Notes: generated by a model not told the origin, from the sequence alone. A stretch of 64,000 bases of DNA from Lamellibrachia columna (GCA_963662155.1 OY759264.1:18415642-18479641), one strand, 5' to 3'; counted from the first letter of the stretch, positions 37,888 to 50,183 are shown. Translations and numbers: made by a program.

Positions 37888-37909
37888 CTCGGCACATGAA
37901 CACTCACTT
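37809..37909. repeat. (AT)n flanked by inverted arms
   Basis: aagtgagtgttcatg (37809-37823) and its exact complement catgaacactcactt (37895-37909) flank about 57 bp of AT, giving a potential hairpin. Confidence 0.92.
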
Positions 37910-38599
37910 CAGGATATTCAGGTGTTTGCATAGTGACATTAACCTCCATAATTAGTTGTCTTATGATCAAATGAATTTCTATCCAGTTGTATGCCCAAAT
38001 TATCTCAATTATTTCCCCCCACTAACTATTGCATTACGTCTTCATCAATGTCATCTATCACCATATTATTACTATCCAGAACAACATAATCATGTAAATG
38101 ACAAGTTCAAACATTACAATCACCGATTAAATACAAGCTGTTTGAATCACATCAAATGTCATTTTCTATGTCATCAAATAAACTACCTGATGACAAAATA
38201 TAAATCACTGACACAATTACACAATGTTTCAAACCAAATTAACAGTTGATTTGAACCATAGTGCACAATTTATATATTTGTATAGGTAAGATTTTAATGG
38301 TACTACTCAGTAAGTTGTTTAACCAATAGTGCTACTTCCCAGACTTATATTTAAATGTTGTTATATTTATTGTATGACATCAATATCAAATATATAAAAC
38401 AATCTGTTTTGTTTCCGTTATGACCATGAACTCATTCTTTTAAATTAACATATCAGAGTCTCGTAGAAATTATCTCTCACTGCTACGGCTTTTTTTCATT
38501 CTTCTGACAGCACTAACAATCACATGCATCAATTGCTTGAATATGTATTGTATATCATTTGATTGAATTTTCTCGCCTGATTCGCTACTGACGCTAGCC

Positions 38600-38870
38600 A
38601 ACTGTGGCAGGCTGCTTGTAACTATCTTCTTGAACCGCAACCACATCACTATCATAGTCAACCACATCGCTATCATAGTCAGTCACAATCCTGCTCTCTC
38701 GTTGTCTTGCCACCACATTTAGTAGCACTGCGCAAAACTGGCTCGCGTCCTTTTTGAACTTTTTGTTACATTTTAAGTGTTGAATAATGACACACGAACG
38801 CACGCACGGGCGCGCGCGAGACTTATTGACTATTCTCTGCCGTCCGCGAGGCTGCACTCGTCCGATATAC
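38600..38870 (-). other. Short frame with DYDSDVV tandem repeat; no gene recognised
   Basis: The minus strand has two copies of a 21-bp unit encoding DYDSDVV (38640-38685) within a 92-codon frame of otherwise unremarkable composition. Possibly part of a transposon. Sequence 37910-38600 upstream holds nothing I recognise. Confidence 0.3.
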
Positions 38871-38879
38871 ACAAGACCA

Positions 38880-39260
38880 TTATCAATTATAATCTGGTCA
38901 CTAATCCTTTTAAGTGGCCTTCCTCCCTCCTGCTGTCCTTATCGGATCGTTCATTATGATACAACTGACTTCGCATGGCTTGACTGAATACATAGGCCAT
39001 GGTAACCCCTCGCTGTTATCTGGGATGCTGTCAACAGCAGTATCCCAATATCATTCCTGATCTGGTCACGCCTCCTGTACAGTGGCCTTACTATCTTCCA
39101 ATGTCCTTCGATGTGTTGTTTGCATGCTTGCCTGTATATATTATAACTTTGTATATATGGCAAACGTGCCCAAACCATCTGAGTGTAAGGTGACCTCGCT
39201 GATAGATTCAGGATTAAAGGTGTCCTCTCTGATCTTGACATTTTATATTCTGTCCGCTAA
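38880..39260. repeat. Interspersed repeat, partner of 7030-7430
   Basis: Shares 'gtcaacagcagtatc', 'ggattaaaggtgtcctctctgatcttgac' and nearby text with 7170-7360. The 'tgatctggtcac..ctcc..cagtggcc' phrase is itself duplicated at 38890-38935 and 39060-39100. Confidence 0.55.
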
Positions 39261-39744
39261 TTATAACATACCATAGAAGGTTTCTATGCTATTAATAATG
39301 TTATTAGTACAAATACTGGCTATGGGCTCCTACGTGTGGCAGATGTAGTGACTCTATTTGGCTTGATTATTAAAGACATATATGACATGGTATATATGCA
39401 TTCAAGAAATTCAGAGCTAGGTATATGTTCATCTACATTTAGCAGATTAATGTTAAGATCACCCATTAGATAAAATATACTAATATTTTTATAATACTAT
39501 TTAATCTACTGTTATAATTAAGTGTTCATTTGTCAAACTGAATAAAAACACTTTCTCTATCTGCATACGACAGTAATTTTATAACCATACCTCTGTGATT
39601 GGCTAAGAAAGAGGTGGACGTTGATTAGGGAATAGTGTATTATTTAAATTTAAATAGTAATGCAGAGGGACACGACCAACCAATCAACATAACGCAAGAC
39701 AGCCTTCTGGCCCACAATACTGGCAGTTGGCCACGCACACAATC

Positions 39745-39890
39745 TCAACCATTGGTTCAAGCGCCCGCGGTTTCTTAGGTATTGTGCGCTTACATTTTGA
39801 AGAACTGATACTGGTAAACGCCACAGCAGGATATATGATTAAACAGCACACAATGCATGATAAGATGTATGCATTAGGAATGTAGGGAAA
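39745..39890. repeat. Repeat copy, partner of 43330-43460
   Basis: 'aaccattggttcaagcg...attgtgcgcttacattttgaagaact' recurs at 43330-43460, immediately before the kinase exon at 43569. The 600 bp that follow hold a direct repeat around 'ttatgcaat(t/a)...ggcgtgggg/ggcgtggga' but no gene. Confidence 0.75.
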
Positions 39891-40445
39891 GAAAAATATA
39901 TTAGCATGTTACATAACTGTCGCATTTCTGCGAATTGCTTTTATGTAAATTACTTTTTCTTGGATATGGTGAGGTAAATGTTAGAGTGTATATAGACGGA
40001 TGGCACAAACAAGTTATGCAATTGTATCCAAGTGTTGTGTGGGAGCCACATTGGAAGTTTATTGTTAGGCGTGGGGCATGAACAGGTTATGCAATAATTG
40101 TGCCAATGATGTTTTGGCTTTTGGCGTGGGACATTATAGAAAAAGGGGTATTAACGTAATGGAACCGTCCGCAGATGTTTATTAATTTTGATTGGCTAAT
40201 GCCGACCTTGTGATGTGGTGGGAAAGTTACCCAGCGATTGGTGTAAGATGCGAAGTAAAGTGCATTTAAGAGAGGGGCCAGAACACACAAATGCGGCATT
40301 AGAGTTCCAACGATAATGTCCGGCAAGGCCCGCTATGAAGAGGGCGCGTTTTATCGCGACGTCGCAAAACCCTCTACAACTTTGTTCGCATTGACAACAG
40401 CGAACGAAAACCCAGACAACACAATGCCACGCAAGTAATTTCTGC

Positions 40446-40450
<5 letters not shown>

Positions 40451-40497
<47 letters not shown>
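40451..40497. repeat. (AT)n microsatellite at LINE breakpoint
   Basis: About 46 bp of AT directly abutting the LINE at the position of its YIND codons, the same place as the AT tract at 8381-8404. Confidence 0.95.
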
Positions 40498-40502
<5 letters not shown>

Positions 40503-42870
40503 TAAGAATAATAATGGTCCTAATACTGATCCTTGTGGTAGCCTACTCAAAACTGATTTCCAGTTTGAAACCTACCCACCTACTATAACATGCTGTCTTC
40601 TGTCAGTCAGCCATTGTTCTATCCAGTCGACTATGCCGTCCCCAATACCATGGGCTTTAAATATATGTAGCAATCTTTGATGTGGCATGTTGTCTAAACC
40701 TTTTTGAAAATCTAAGTACACGATATCTATTGGCAATCCCCCGTCTATCCCCTTAGTGATTTCTTCCAAAAAACATAACATATTTGTTAAACATGAATTA
40801 GCTTTTAGGAATCCATTTTGAGATGGATTTAATATTTTATGCCTAACAAGAAAGTCCACCAAGTTGAACTCTCTTGCAAGTGGTATATTAACTTGCTATA
40901 CTGTTTTCATTAGTAGTCTCGGAGGAATTTCATCCACTCTATGTGGTTTATTATCCTTCATTGCCTTTATTTTGTTAGCTACTATTTCTGGAGTTACAAT
41001 TAACTGTCCTAAATAGTCCGATTTAGCCTCCTGAAATTTAGCATATGGAAATGGTAATGACCTAATATCCTTTCTAGTAAACACTGAACTGAAGTATTTA
41101 GGTTTTCTTCCATTAAAAACCTTGTGAAATTATATTTCCAGCACTGTCTTTTAGTGGTACAACTTTGTCTTGTACGTTTTTTACTCCTGAAATATGCACG
41201 AAAACTCTTGCTGTCATGTCTTATGCTATATGCAAACTATTTTTATAGATTCTTATAGATTTTCTAGTTTCAGTCGTAGCTGCATTAAGTGCCTCTTTGT
41301 AATGTGGGTAGTCTTCCTTTTTCTGTACGCATATAAACCCTCAAACTAATTTATTTGTACAGTATTTTTCTAATAGCTTCTTTTGACAGGTGTTTCTTTT
41401 TAAACTGTTTCCTTGTTTTTTCAAGGGAGCAACTTGATCAATGATACTCGCAATTTCAATTTTTTTAATGTTCCAACATTCAATTGCGGTCTTATTCCTC
41501 TGCATGGTATTCCAATCTAGCTTTGCTTTGTATTTTATCATATCTTTATATTTACCTTGGTGGAAGTTTCTCCTGTATGTTTATAACATTTTACTTTCTG
41601 ATTTTACTTTGATGTCAACATGTATTTGATTATGATCAGTGTTACCAAATTGTTCATGTATTTTTACGTTGTCCACTAAATCATGTTGTGAAGACGAAAC
41701 TATATGTAATACAATCTCTGCCCTGGTTGGTTGTTGCACGTGTTGAGTAAAGAAGCTATCCTGAATTAAAAATATAAACTGTTGGTCCTCACCCCCTGTA
41801 CTCTCTAGATATTTCCATTGTATGTGTCCGTGGTTGAGATCTCCCATTATGATGCATTTCCATTTACTCACTTCCTTTACAGTGTTTTGTATTGTTGTGT
41901 TATCCTCAATTATGTTCTAACTTCGGTATACTAATATATTGTAAGCCTCAGGATACTGTAATATATAAAAGAACGTTTTCCTATTCGATCTCTCCTAAAC
42001 ATTACGTATTTTCTCAGTCCTAATTCAGGATCTGATATGTCTTTGTTGGCCCATGATTCGGTTATACCAATTATGTGAGGGTCAGTATCTTCTACCAAAA
42101 TGTTTAATTCGTTCTTCTTATTTACAATGCTCCTTGCATTTAAACACACGCATTTATAACCAGCTTCAGAATTTTTTTCCGGACATTTTGTTGCTGGTTC
42201 ATATATACTTTATCTTTAAGTAACTCCCTGCGCTTTTAGTTTAAACAATGTTTGATACCAAACACATTTGTTGTGCTACCATTGCCACTGTCGGCTGCTA
42301 CTTTGAGTTCATCCGCAAACACTGCTGCATCATTTCAACTTAGTTGAAGCCCATCCGTCATGTACATATCAGGCCTCCCAACAAAGCATAACCACAAATC
42401 CACAAATCCAACTTCCCAACAAAGCTGCTGAACTAACGCGTCAATTGGAATCCTTCGGCACTTTTTATATCCCGAATTTCCTGCTTCCCATTACTGGTAA
42501 ATACCTGACATAAGTACCTGCTCAACCCGTCTCTGCTGATGTGTTCTGACTAAATGCCAGCATTTCCCAACTTAGGTAGTGGTATCCTCCTTCTCTGCAT
42601 TATTAGTCCCTACGTGAACTAAAATATATCCTCCCTTGCCCGGACCTATTTTTTCCACACTCGCTCTGTGATAGCCTTTATTTTTGTCCCTGGAAAGCAA
42701 ACCAGTACGTTGTGCTCCTTGCCTAGCGCTCTGTCAGTCTTCCTATCTATCGTACCCCCCACAAACACCCTCGTTCTCCTCCTTACCCCACTATCACTAC
42801 CTCAGAGTAGCTCTTGCATCGGATCCCCTCTGTCGCATTCTGTCCTGCACTCGTGTCACCGGGCAACATG
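40498..42870 (-). mobile_element. CR1-like LINE with esterase, endonuclease and RT remnants
   Basis: Minus strand, 5' end near 42870. Order: an SGNH-hydrolase-like esterase region (42780-42240; TDRALGKEHNVLVCFPG, IKAITERVWKK, HVGTNNAE across frames, SGILPVMGS, FVDLWLCFVGRPDMY and DGLQLS), endonuclease N-terminus (MCLNARSIVNKKNELNILVE, IIGITESWA, 42149-42030), GDLNHGHIQWKYLES (about 41840), GNTDHNQIHVDI (41650), linker (41541-41341), KDNKPHRVDEIPPRLL (40950), MVDFLVRHKILNPSQNGFLK and YLDFQKGLDNMPHQRLL (40860-40680), and DRRQHVIVGG (40580). It stops in the AT tract at 40497. Stops and frameshifts throughout; dead. It is a longer sister of 7440-9663. Confidence 0.88.
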
Positions 42871-43329
42871 TTGTCCATCTCCCTCTTTCCCATCAACATG
42901 TCACCTTTCCCTCCTGTCTCCAGGCTATCTTGCGCTCATGTCACCTTCACTACTGACGCCTTCGCTCCAGTTGCCCTCGCTCCCGTCGCCTTCCCTCCCA
43001 TCTCCTTCGCTCCCATCTCTTTCGATATTCCACTCTTTCTGACAATTCACTATGCTAGCTTAATTATTGAACTGCATCGAATTGTAAACAAACCCTATTT
43101 TCGCTCGCTGACTTCCCTGTCGGAGTCAAAGACTAACCTACCCAAAAATACTGAATCTGACTAAACGTTAACAACAACTGTTTCCTTATATTTATATATG
43201 TCTATGATACGTTTATGTATAAATATATGTAATAGTAATACTTATTCTAATCAATATTCCACGCTTTTATGACATCGCACTGCACCAAATTCAGACCACT
43301 GCTGCACCACTATTCTCCTGCCGATGATA

Positions 43330-43460
43330 GCATCCTAACCATTGGTTCAAACGTACGCGTTTTCTCAATTATTGTGCGCTTACATTTTTAAGAACTAGTG
43401 AAACAAATAAGAGGATATCTGAACAACACAATAAATACTACGATGTATGCGTTGTAAATA
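43330..43460. repeat. Repeat copy, partner of 39745-39890
   Basis: Same phrase as 39745-39890 at roughly 80 percent by eye. It lies about 110 bp upstream of the exon at 43569. Confidence 0.75.
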
Positions 43461-43568
43461 TATATGATAACAAAGTAGGTTACATATCCACCATATTGTT
43501 TCATGTTAGATTAGCATTGCTTTACATCGTTTGGTGTGTTAGCCCTTAAAACGTTTTCTTGCTTTTAG

Positions 43569-43778
43569 TGGACTACTTCGCGGCCAAGGGGGAGGTTTGC
43601 ATACATCATCTTGGAGCTATGTGAGTACAACCTGAGAGAATGGTTGACACTGGACCGTGTGATCAGCCAGTCTGAAGACGAATGGAAACAAACAGCTGCT
43701 GGTTTGATCAGGGGTCTGCTATCCGGACTGTGTCATCTTCATACACAGGAACCAAAGATCATTCACCGAGATTTGACG
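43569..43778 (+). CDS. Kinase gene exon: hinge, helix D/E and HRD loop
   Basis: 210 nt from acceptor tcttgcttttag (ending 43568) to donor GTTGGC (43779), phase 0 at both ends, 70 codons. It opens WTTSRPRGRFAYIILELCEY, matching the beta4-beta5 strands and hinge of kinases, continues NLREWLTLD, has helix E (GLIRGLLSGLCHLHTQ) and ends KIIHRDLT. The catalytic HRD Asp is present; the usual K of HRDLK is T. Joining it directly to the preceding exon leaves a beta4-beta5 spacing within two residues of IRE1, so no exon is missing from the 7.4 kb intron. The donor is GT but not consensus. Confidence 0.92.
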
Positions 43779-44029
43779 GTTGGCATTATGTTTTTTTTAC
43801 ACATATCGATTAAATGGTCAAGTGTCTGGGCCTTATGTATTGAACTCATTGAATTACCGCCGCAAAGTAATAGAAACAACTTAAGAAGTGATTTTGAGAA
43901 TATTTTATGACGCATTCATGTTTGGAAATGAAAAAAACCCAATACAATCTACACAACGTTTTGCTCCACGCACACACGCACAACAGCACACACGTACACA
44001 CTCCTGCCACCTAGCGAATACGCAGAACA

Positions 44030-44470
<441 letters not shown>

Positions 44471-44537
44471 AATTATCGAAAATCTTGAGAATATGTGATT
44501 TTGAGAATATTATACACAATATTCACACCACACACAC

Positions 44538-44679
<142 letters not shown>

Positions 44680-44749
44680 ACATACACCACACACACCACA
44701 TAGATCACACACAGCACACACACTACAAACACCACACCCTACCCTACCC

Positions 44750-45170
44750 CAGATGATCATATCTACATAAAATGGGCACTCGCAAGGACACCCCAAAGTT
44801 ATTATATGCCGATAATTGGGTACTGGATTAGTCAGCGTCGGGACATGTCCCCCCACGGGTGGACCCTGCACACTGGACCTGTTGGACTGCAGTCTGCTCT
44901 CAGACACCTAACGGATTAACCTGTTGCTGCAGGATGTCCAGTATCCGTGGTGTACCTCTGGGAGGTAAAGTTAGATATTGTATATGGAGAGGCTACGCAC
45001 CACCTAAAAGGGAGCTAGCTGGTGGCTGCAGCTGATAGCGAGAGTGCGAAGCGAATGCACTACAACGTCTAGTAGATGCATCAAACGCTCATGTGCAATC
45101 ACCAGTATGAACCTTTTGAAAATTGATCATATACAATTATTTATTTAAGACAAAATTAAAATGTTTTAAC
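44750..45170. other. Intronic sequence, no gene recognised
   Basis: Higher GC than its surroundings, which suggests an inserted element, but no motif or terminal repeat was found. Confidence 0.4.
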
Positions 45171-45222
45171 GTTGATTGAACAGTTGAAAATTGATGCATG
45201 TAAGACGATTTTGATGTTACAG

Positions 45223-45331
45223 CCCGAGAATGCATTGATTGTGTTCAATAATGGACAGGACTGTTTGAAACTAGCAGGCTTCGGCATCTGCTGCGCTGTG
45301 AACCAAGGACGAAATGTTACTGGGATATCAG
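45223..45331 (+). CDS. Kinase gene exon: catalytic loop end and altered DFG (GFG)
   Basis: 109 nt from acceptor ttgatgttacag (ending 45222) to donor GTTTGT (45332); phase 0 in, phase 1 out. It begins PENALIVFNNGQDC, giving HRDLTPEN across the junction with the catalytic-loop Asn kept, then LKLAGFGICCAVNQGRN and VTGIS. The metal-binding Asp of DFG is Gly here (codon GGC at 45277-45279; GAC would differ by one base). With Lys, HRD and Asn present but DFG lost, the product is a candidate pseudokinase that may still bind nucleotide. The open frame and matching phases argue against a pseudogene. Confidence 0.9.
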
Positions 45332-45368
45332 GTTTGTTATTATTTTTGTATTACTAATTTATTTAATT

Positions 45369-45369
<1 letters not shown>

Positions 45370-45457
<88 letters not shown>
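45370..45457. repeat. (AT)n microsatellite
   Basis: About 88 bp of AT, beginning about 40 bp after the donor of the preceding exon. Confidence 0.97.
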
Positions 45458-45461
<4 letters not shown>

Positions 45462-46780
45462 GACATTGCAACCTTCCTGCGTAAGCTGCATGCTTTATAA
45501 AGTACTATTATTATGTACAAGTGCTACTCACGATATGTAATAACTAGCCTACTGCTGTGTTACCTACAGTTATTATAAACGTAGAGCAGAATCGTAAATG
45601 GCTCTTACCAGCATTTCTTAAGACTATTAAAATAATAAACTCAAAGTAAAATAACATACTGTTGCACGTTCGATGATGCATTCTGCAATAGCAGTTGCTT
45701 GCTACGTTGTGTGGAGGCTTAACAAAACTTAGAAGGGAAGTTAAGCACGGCAAACTTGTAACTTTTGCGTGTACAAGTTGTGAACTGTGTCACCGCGATG
45801 TGAAAACTGTTCCTGGGGATTCCCCGTGCTGCTTCTGCCCGTATACGTTCTCAACCTGCAAAAGCAGTTTTACCCGTACGCTACAAGTTGTACGTTCTTT
45901 ATAATTTTATGGCGTTTCTACACCTAGTATAGATGCATTTATAAATGTTGGCATATTAATCAACCTTTCTAGCATGGTTTATGAATTTATTTGAATTTTA
46001 GTCAACATAGTCGATATGTACAGGTACAATGTTCAAATAAATTGTAGGCCATAAACACTGACTTATCTACCACCTAAAAGTGGAACAATGAATATATAAT
46101 AAAACATCGAAAATTAGAAAATGTTGAAAGGAAATGTAAGAAGTTATAGTTAGAAGTTATTCCCAAAAATATACAATTGTTCTGATCCCATACGAATAAA
46201 TTAAATCACTTAATCAAGCTGAATTTTAAGTACTTTTTGAAATTTTTAAATTGAAATTTTTTCTGTGGATGTTGCGATAGCGACTAGCATTAAGTTTTTG
46301 GAAGTATTACAGTATGTTTGTGCTGGAACTAGATTATTACATACATTATAAATAAACTATACGATACCAGTTTATTGTCCAATGAAACATTTGATAATTG
46401 TATTCTACTTGCTGAGCATCAGAGGTAAAGAAGATGATAAGTTAGGTAAACATGGTTAATATAATTAATTTATACATGAAATAAGTTAATAACAGTATTT
46501 ACAATAATACATGCATGAAAGTAGTCCATGCAATATAATCATACTTCAATTACAGACATAAGTTAGTGCAGTTTAACACATGCGATTACATACATTATTA
46601 TTAAATTGCTGTAACTTGGGTAAAAAAATCACTCAATTCTTAAGATATTCAACTAAATAAACATACACACACTCACATACACGCACACATATACACACAC
46701 ACGCGCGCGCGCACGCAAACGCAAACGAGCATATACTAACACATGCGCTGTTCATCGATCGGCGTGCACGTAATGAACAC
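45458..46780. other. AT-rich intronic sequence, no gene recognised
   Basis: No convincing frames or repeats apart from a short CGCG/ACAC run at 46690-46720. Confidence 0.5.
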
Positions 46781-46785
46781 TTAAA

Positions 46786-47405
46786 TCAGAGTTTATACGA
46801 GGAACGAAAGTGTTTTTGAACCTGTTCCTTTCTGCATTTTGGACACCGGTATCGTCTCTGAGACGGAAGAAGATCAAACTCGGTGTTCAGTGGGTGGGCG
46901 CGGTCATTGGCAAATGCATGTGCTTTTTTGATCATCGCGCGTTCAGTCGTCTGACAGACAGGCTGTGTGGGTAGGCCAGTGATCTTGGAAGCAGTTTTGC
47001 AGATGCAGAGAAGCGTGTTTTTGCTTGAGACAGACATAGCAGGGAAAAAACAGATAATACAATATGTCAACATTGACTCTATACTACTCATGTACAGCAG
47101 GAGTAGAGGTTTAGTTTCAACATGAAATGGTCTTAGTTTTCTTAACAGATATAGTCTTTGCTGGCACTTTTTGTACACACCTTGAACATGGAGACCAAAC
47201 GTCAGCTTGGTATCAAGTGTTACACCAAGATATTTAAAGGTGTCCGTTACCTCCACAGATTCACCACCAATACATATAGGCCCATCAAACTGGCCGCTTG
47301 TGCAGAAACCAATTCAGAGTTTCTTTGTCTTGCACACATTCAGTTCTAGGAAATTGTCCTTGCACCACACTGAGATCATAGAGACCGTGTTCTCATAAGC
47401 ATGTT
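46786..47405 (-). mobile_element. LINE fragment, C-terminal third of RT
   Basis: One 156-codon minus-strand frame (47256-46786) plus upstream text. Motifs: WCKDNFLELNVCKTKKL (47365), VEVTDTFKYLGVTLDTKLTF (47260), KKCQQRLYLLRKLRPFHVE, a palm/thumb TYCIICFFPAMSVS block, then HPLNTEFDLLPSQRRYRCPK and KHFRSSYKL near the C-terminus. This is a different LINE clade from the others in the window. A stop near 47310 and truncation make it dead, although the 156 codons are uninterrupted. Confidence 0.88.
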
Positions 47406-47923
47406 GTTAACATTTACCATGTCCGGTTCACCTAAAGTTTTCAATTGACATAAAACCTATAATCTGCATTTTGACAAATTCGAAAAGATCTTTTATGAAT
47501 AACATGACGTATTCGATCTTATAGGTATTGCCCTTAATTTCCGTAATTTATGCATGGCACGATGAGAGTACAATATAAAGAACGCAATGCTGAACTAATC
47601 AATATCTGTTCAATCTTATACATTACAGATATATTCTTCGAAGGTTAATGTGTTCACTCCAATTCAAGTGACAAACAATGTATAACATGCACTCTAGTAA
47701 TGTTCGTGCCATTACTTCTGGCCATATGACTGTGTTCACACTTTGTGTTAAGGAATATCGTAAAATATGTTTTTGCGATACTTGAAAAACCTATTAACTT
47801 GAAACCATATGGATAATTTGTCCAATTCATCCGATATAGTTTTACACACTTCTTTTAGGTCATTTCCTGAATAAAAGAAAGTAGGATCATCAGCAAATAT
47901 TATGGATGACACATTACACATAT

Positions 47924-47929
<6 letters not shown>

Positions 47930-47982
<53 letters not shown>
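47930..47982. repeat. (AT)n microsatellite inside LINE RT
   Basis: 53 bp of AT at the place where the LINE should encode '...LGPxLFxLYIND'. Confidence 0.95.
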
Positions 47983-47987
<5 letters not shown>

Positions 47988-48636
47988 TCTCAAGATAACT
48001 GCAAATCCACTTATGTGCTAGTCCCCTTATTCCATAATACTGTAGTTTTTTTACTAGAATTGCTTGATCAACAGTATCAAAGGCCTTTTTCAGGTCAATA
48101 CAAATACCAACATTACATTTACATTCATCAGTAGAAGTAGTAATTGCTTCAACAAGCTCCAATATAGCCAGTGATGTGAATATATTTTGTCTAAGCCCAT
48201 ATTGCCTTTTACGTTTGTTTGTAAATTATAAATGTCATCATCCTTTTGTGATAGGTATTTTCTATATTTGTTTAACTGAGATAGTATAGATATATGCTTG
48301 TAATTAGTAAAATAATTAGTGTCACCATTATTAAATAATGGTATAACTCGAACTATTTTCGTACCGTCCGGGAAAATCCCCTTCTATAACAAGGTGTTAA
48401 ATATATGTTGTAGGGGTTTACTGGATGTGAATTATTTTTATCTAAACACATATCAATATCATCATGATCTTTTTACTTTTGTTGTGCTTTTCACCAGATT
48501 AAAAACATTGTCTTCGGTTACAGACTTTTTAAATAATGTGTTTTCAACCTTATCATATAAGTATCCTGTAAATACATCACTGCTTGTTGGAATATTATTT
48601 GCCAGAGACGGTCCTATATTCACCTAAAAAATACAT

Positions 48637-48691
48637 GTTACCAATGACTTCAGTAACCTATGTATAAGTGGTTAATTAAGTCATTGGTAAC
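48637..48691. repeat. Short hairpin
   Basis: gttaccaatgactt (48637-48650) and aagtcattggtaac (48678-48691) are perfect inverted arms with a 27-nt loop, inside the LINE. Confidence 0.8.
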
Positions 48692-49609
48692 ATTATATAT
48701 AAAGATTTCAACATTAAAATCACCAAACATATATACTTTTTTATTACAATTTGTTTTAAATAAGTTATTGATCCAGTTATGTACATGCTGCACGACATAT
48801 GCAACATGTTATTATTTGTTTTGCCATTTTAAAGAGTGATTTCAATATATGTCATTTCTGCACAATTATCGATGATTTTTGACTTATCTGGCAGGTTTTA
48901 TTTTTCAGCGACTCATATATAGTGCAACTCCACCTCCATTTGTATTAATTCTTGAACAAGTAAAAGTCTTGTAGCCATCGATGTTAACACGATCACTGTC
49001 ATTGTCATTCAACAAAATGTCAGATAGGGTAATTACATCAAATTGCAATTCTTTTAATGTATAGTATAAACTATTCATGGATAAGTATTTAAAAAAATTG
49101 TCATGGGGATCGGCTTTGTCAGTCAAAAAATGTTCCTTACTATCAGTAAACCTAAACCGTCTAAAGTTTAAGCTTGTGTAGTTGTCATATAAATCGGCTA
49201 GGTTGTCATCAATACCCAGTGAGATATGATTTACTTGTGATACATTCAGAGTTAGATGAGTGACTTAAGTATAAAATAAAGTATAACCTGACGAATATAG
49301 AGATTATTAATTTACTAACACGTTACTATTTAATGTGTGGTCATCCATTTAGCAAGACACGAAACGTTCTTACCCGATGTAACAACGATGTCAAATCTTG
49401 TCAATATTTACTTGCAGGTCTACGTGTATCAAACTGCTGAACCTGTTTATTTGCATCAATTAGGACGTGTATGTGTAGATCAATCCATATACTGCTGTAG
49501 CCCCCTGCAGGGAGTCAGCTACAACAACACTGCCGTACACACTGGCTGCTCGGCGCCTCTCACGCGCCCGACGGGGAAGCAACTCCGGCCGCGGGAGCTA
49601 GAATAAGTG

Positions 49610-49785
49610 GGTTAGATAAAGAGACCAAAACTTCGTTAGTCCACATGTACCCCATGTTTGGGATATTTTGCTACCTATGACATAGATTGGTGTGAACGAA
49701 GTTTCGAAACGGCAGCAGGTCGATTCGAACCTTAGTAACGTCGACCGAAAGTCCGGCGCTCTACCACCTAGCCGCCGCGCCCCTT
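49610..49785 (-). mobile_element. tRNA-derived SINE, minus strand
   Basis: On the minus strand the head reads 'gcggctaggtggtagagcgc' (A-box-like) and 'aaggttcgaatcgacc' (B-box-like), followed by 'tgctgccgtttcgaaac' which also occurs in the SINE at 61255-61600. It lies 200 bp upstream of a kinase exon. Confidence 0.75.
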
Positions 49786-49985
49786 TGTATGTCACATCTT
49801 TCACATGTGCAAGTTGAACGTTTCACATGCTGAAACCATATAATAAGTTGAACACTTGATTACATGTCTTTTCAATAGGTAGTCTTATATGTAGACAAGC
49901 ACATATGTAGTTAATTTGTCTACATCATTTGATGTAATAGCTATGTGAACATATAATTCCACTAATTAAAACAACCTTTCTGCAG

Positions 49986-50068
49986 GGACCCGTTTGTGGC
50001 AAGCCAGTGAAGTACTTGAAACTGGGAAAGACGGACCCATCCATTACACTCCGGCAACAGATGTCCAG
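49986..50068 (+). CDS. Kinase gene exon: activation segment and APE-like motif
   Basis: 83 nt from acceptor acctttctgcag (ending 49985) to donor GTGTGT (50069). Phase 1 in, phase 0 out; with the previous exon it reads GISGTRLWQASEVLETGKDG and PIHYTPATDVQ. GTRLWQASEVL corresponds to GTxxWxAPEVL, with Ser for Pro but Glu kept. TPATDV supplies the helix-F Asp. Intron sizes of 4.65 kb before and 115 bp after. Typical of the activation-segment exon of IRE1-like kinases. Confidence 0.9.
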
Positions 50069-50183
50069 GTGTGTGGCATTGTTTGATGTGTTCTGCCTTG
50101 AAAATGTTAACAGCATAACATGTATTGTTGTATTGTTTTGCAAGAGGTATTTTGTAATGTTACATTATGGTGTGTTTTTTTAG

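Larger units (their letters stand above)
47750..49250 (-). mobile_element. CR1/L2-like LINE, minus strand, with (AT)n in place of RT core
   Basis: From 49130 down: endonuclease C-terminal text KELQFDVITLSDILLND and GYKTFTCSRINTNGGGVALY (49040-48910), VRVIPLFNNGD and NYKH..SILSQLNKY (48350-48250), then MELVEAITTSTDECKCNVGI, CIDLKKAFDTVDQAILVKKL and YYGIRGLAHKWICSYLENK (48162-47985). An AT tract (47930-47982) follows in place of the next 50-60 residues. Sequence resumes at NMCNVSSIIFADDPTFFYSG (active site FADD, with P for the next residue) and ISDELDKLSIWFQVNR (47930-47780). Confidence 0.88.

Noticed and set aside
42668..43042. Ser/Pro/Leu-rich 124-codon frame on the plus strand
   Set aside because: It is antisense to the LINE esterase region and its composition comes from a pyrimidine-rich repeat.
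46786..47256. Intact 156-codon host gene
   Set aside because: The sequence is the C-terminal third of a LINE reverse transcriptase, so the open frame is simply a young fragment.
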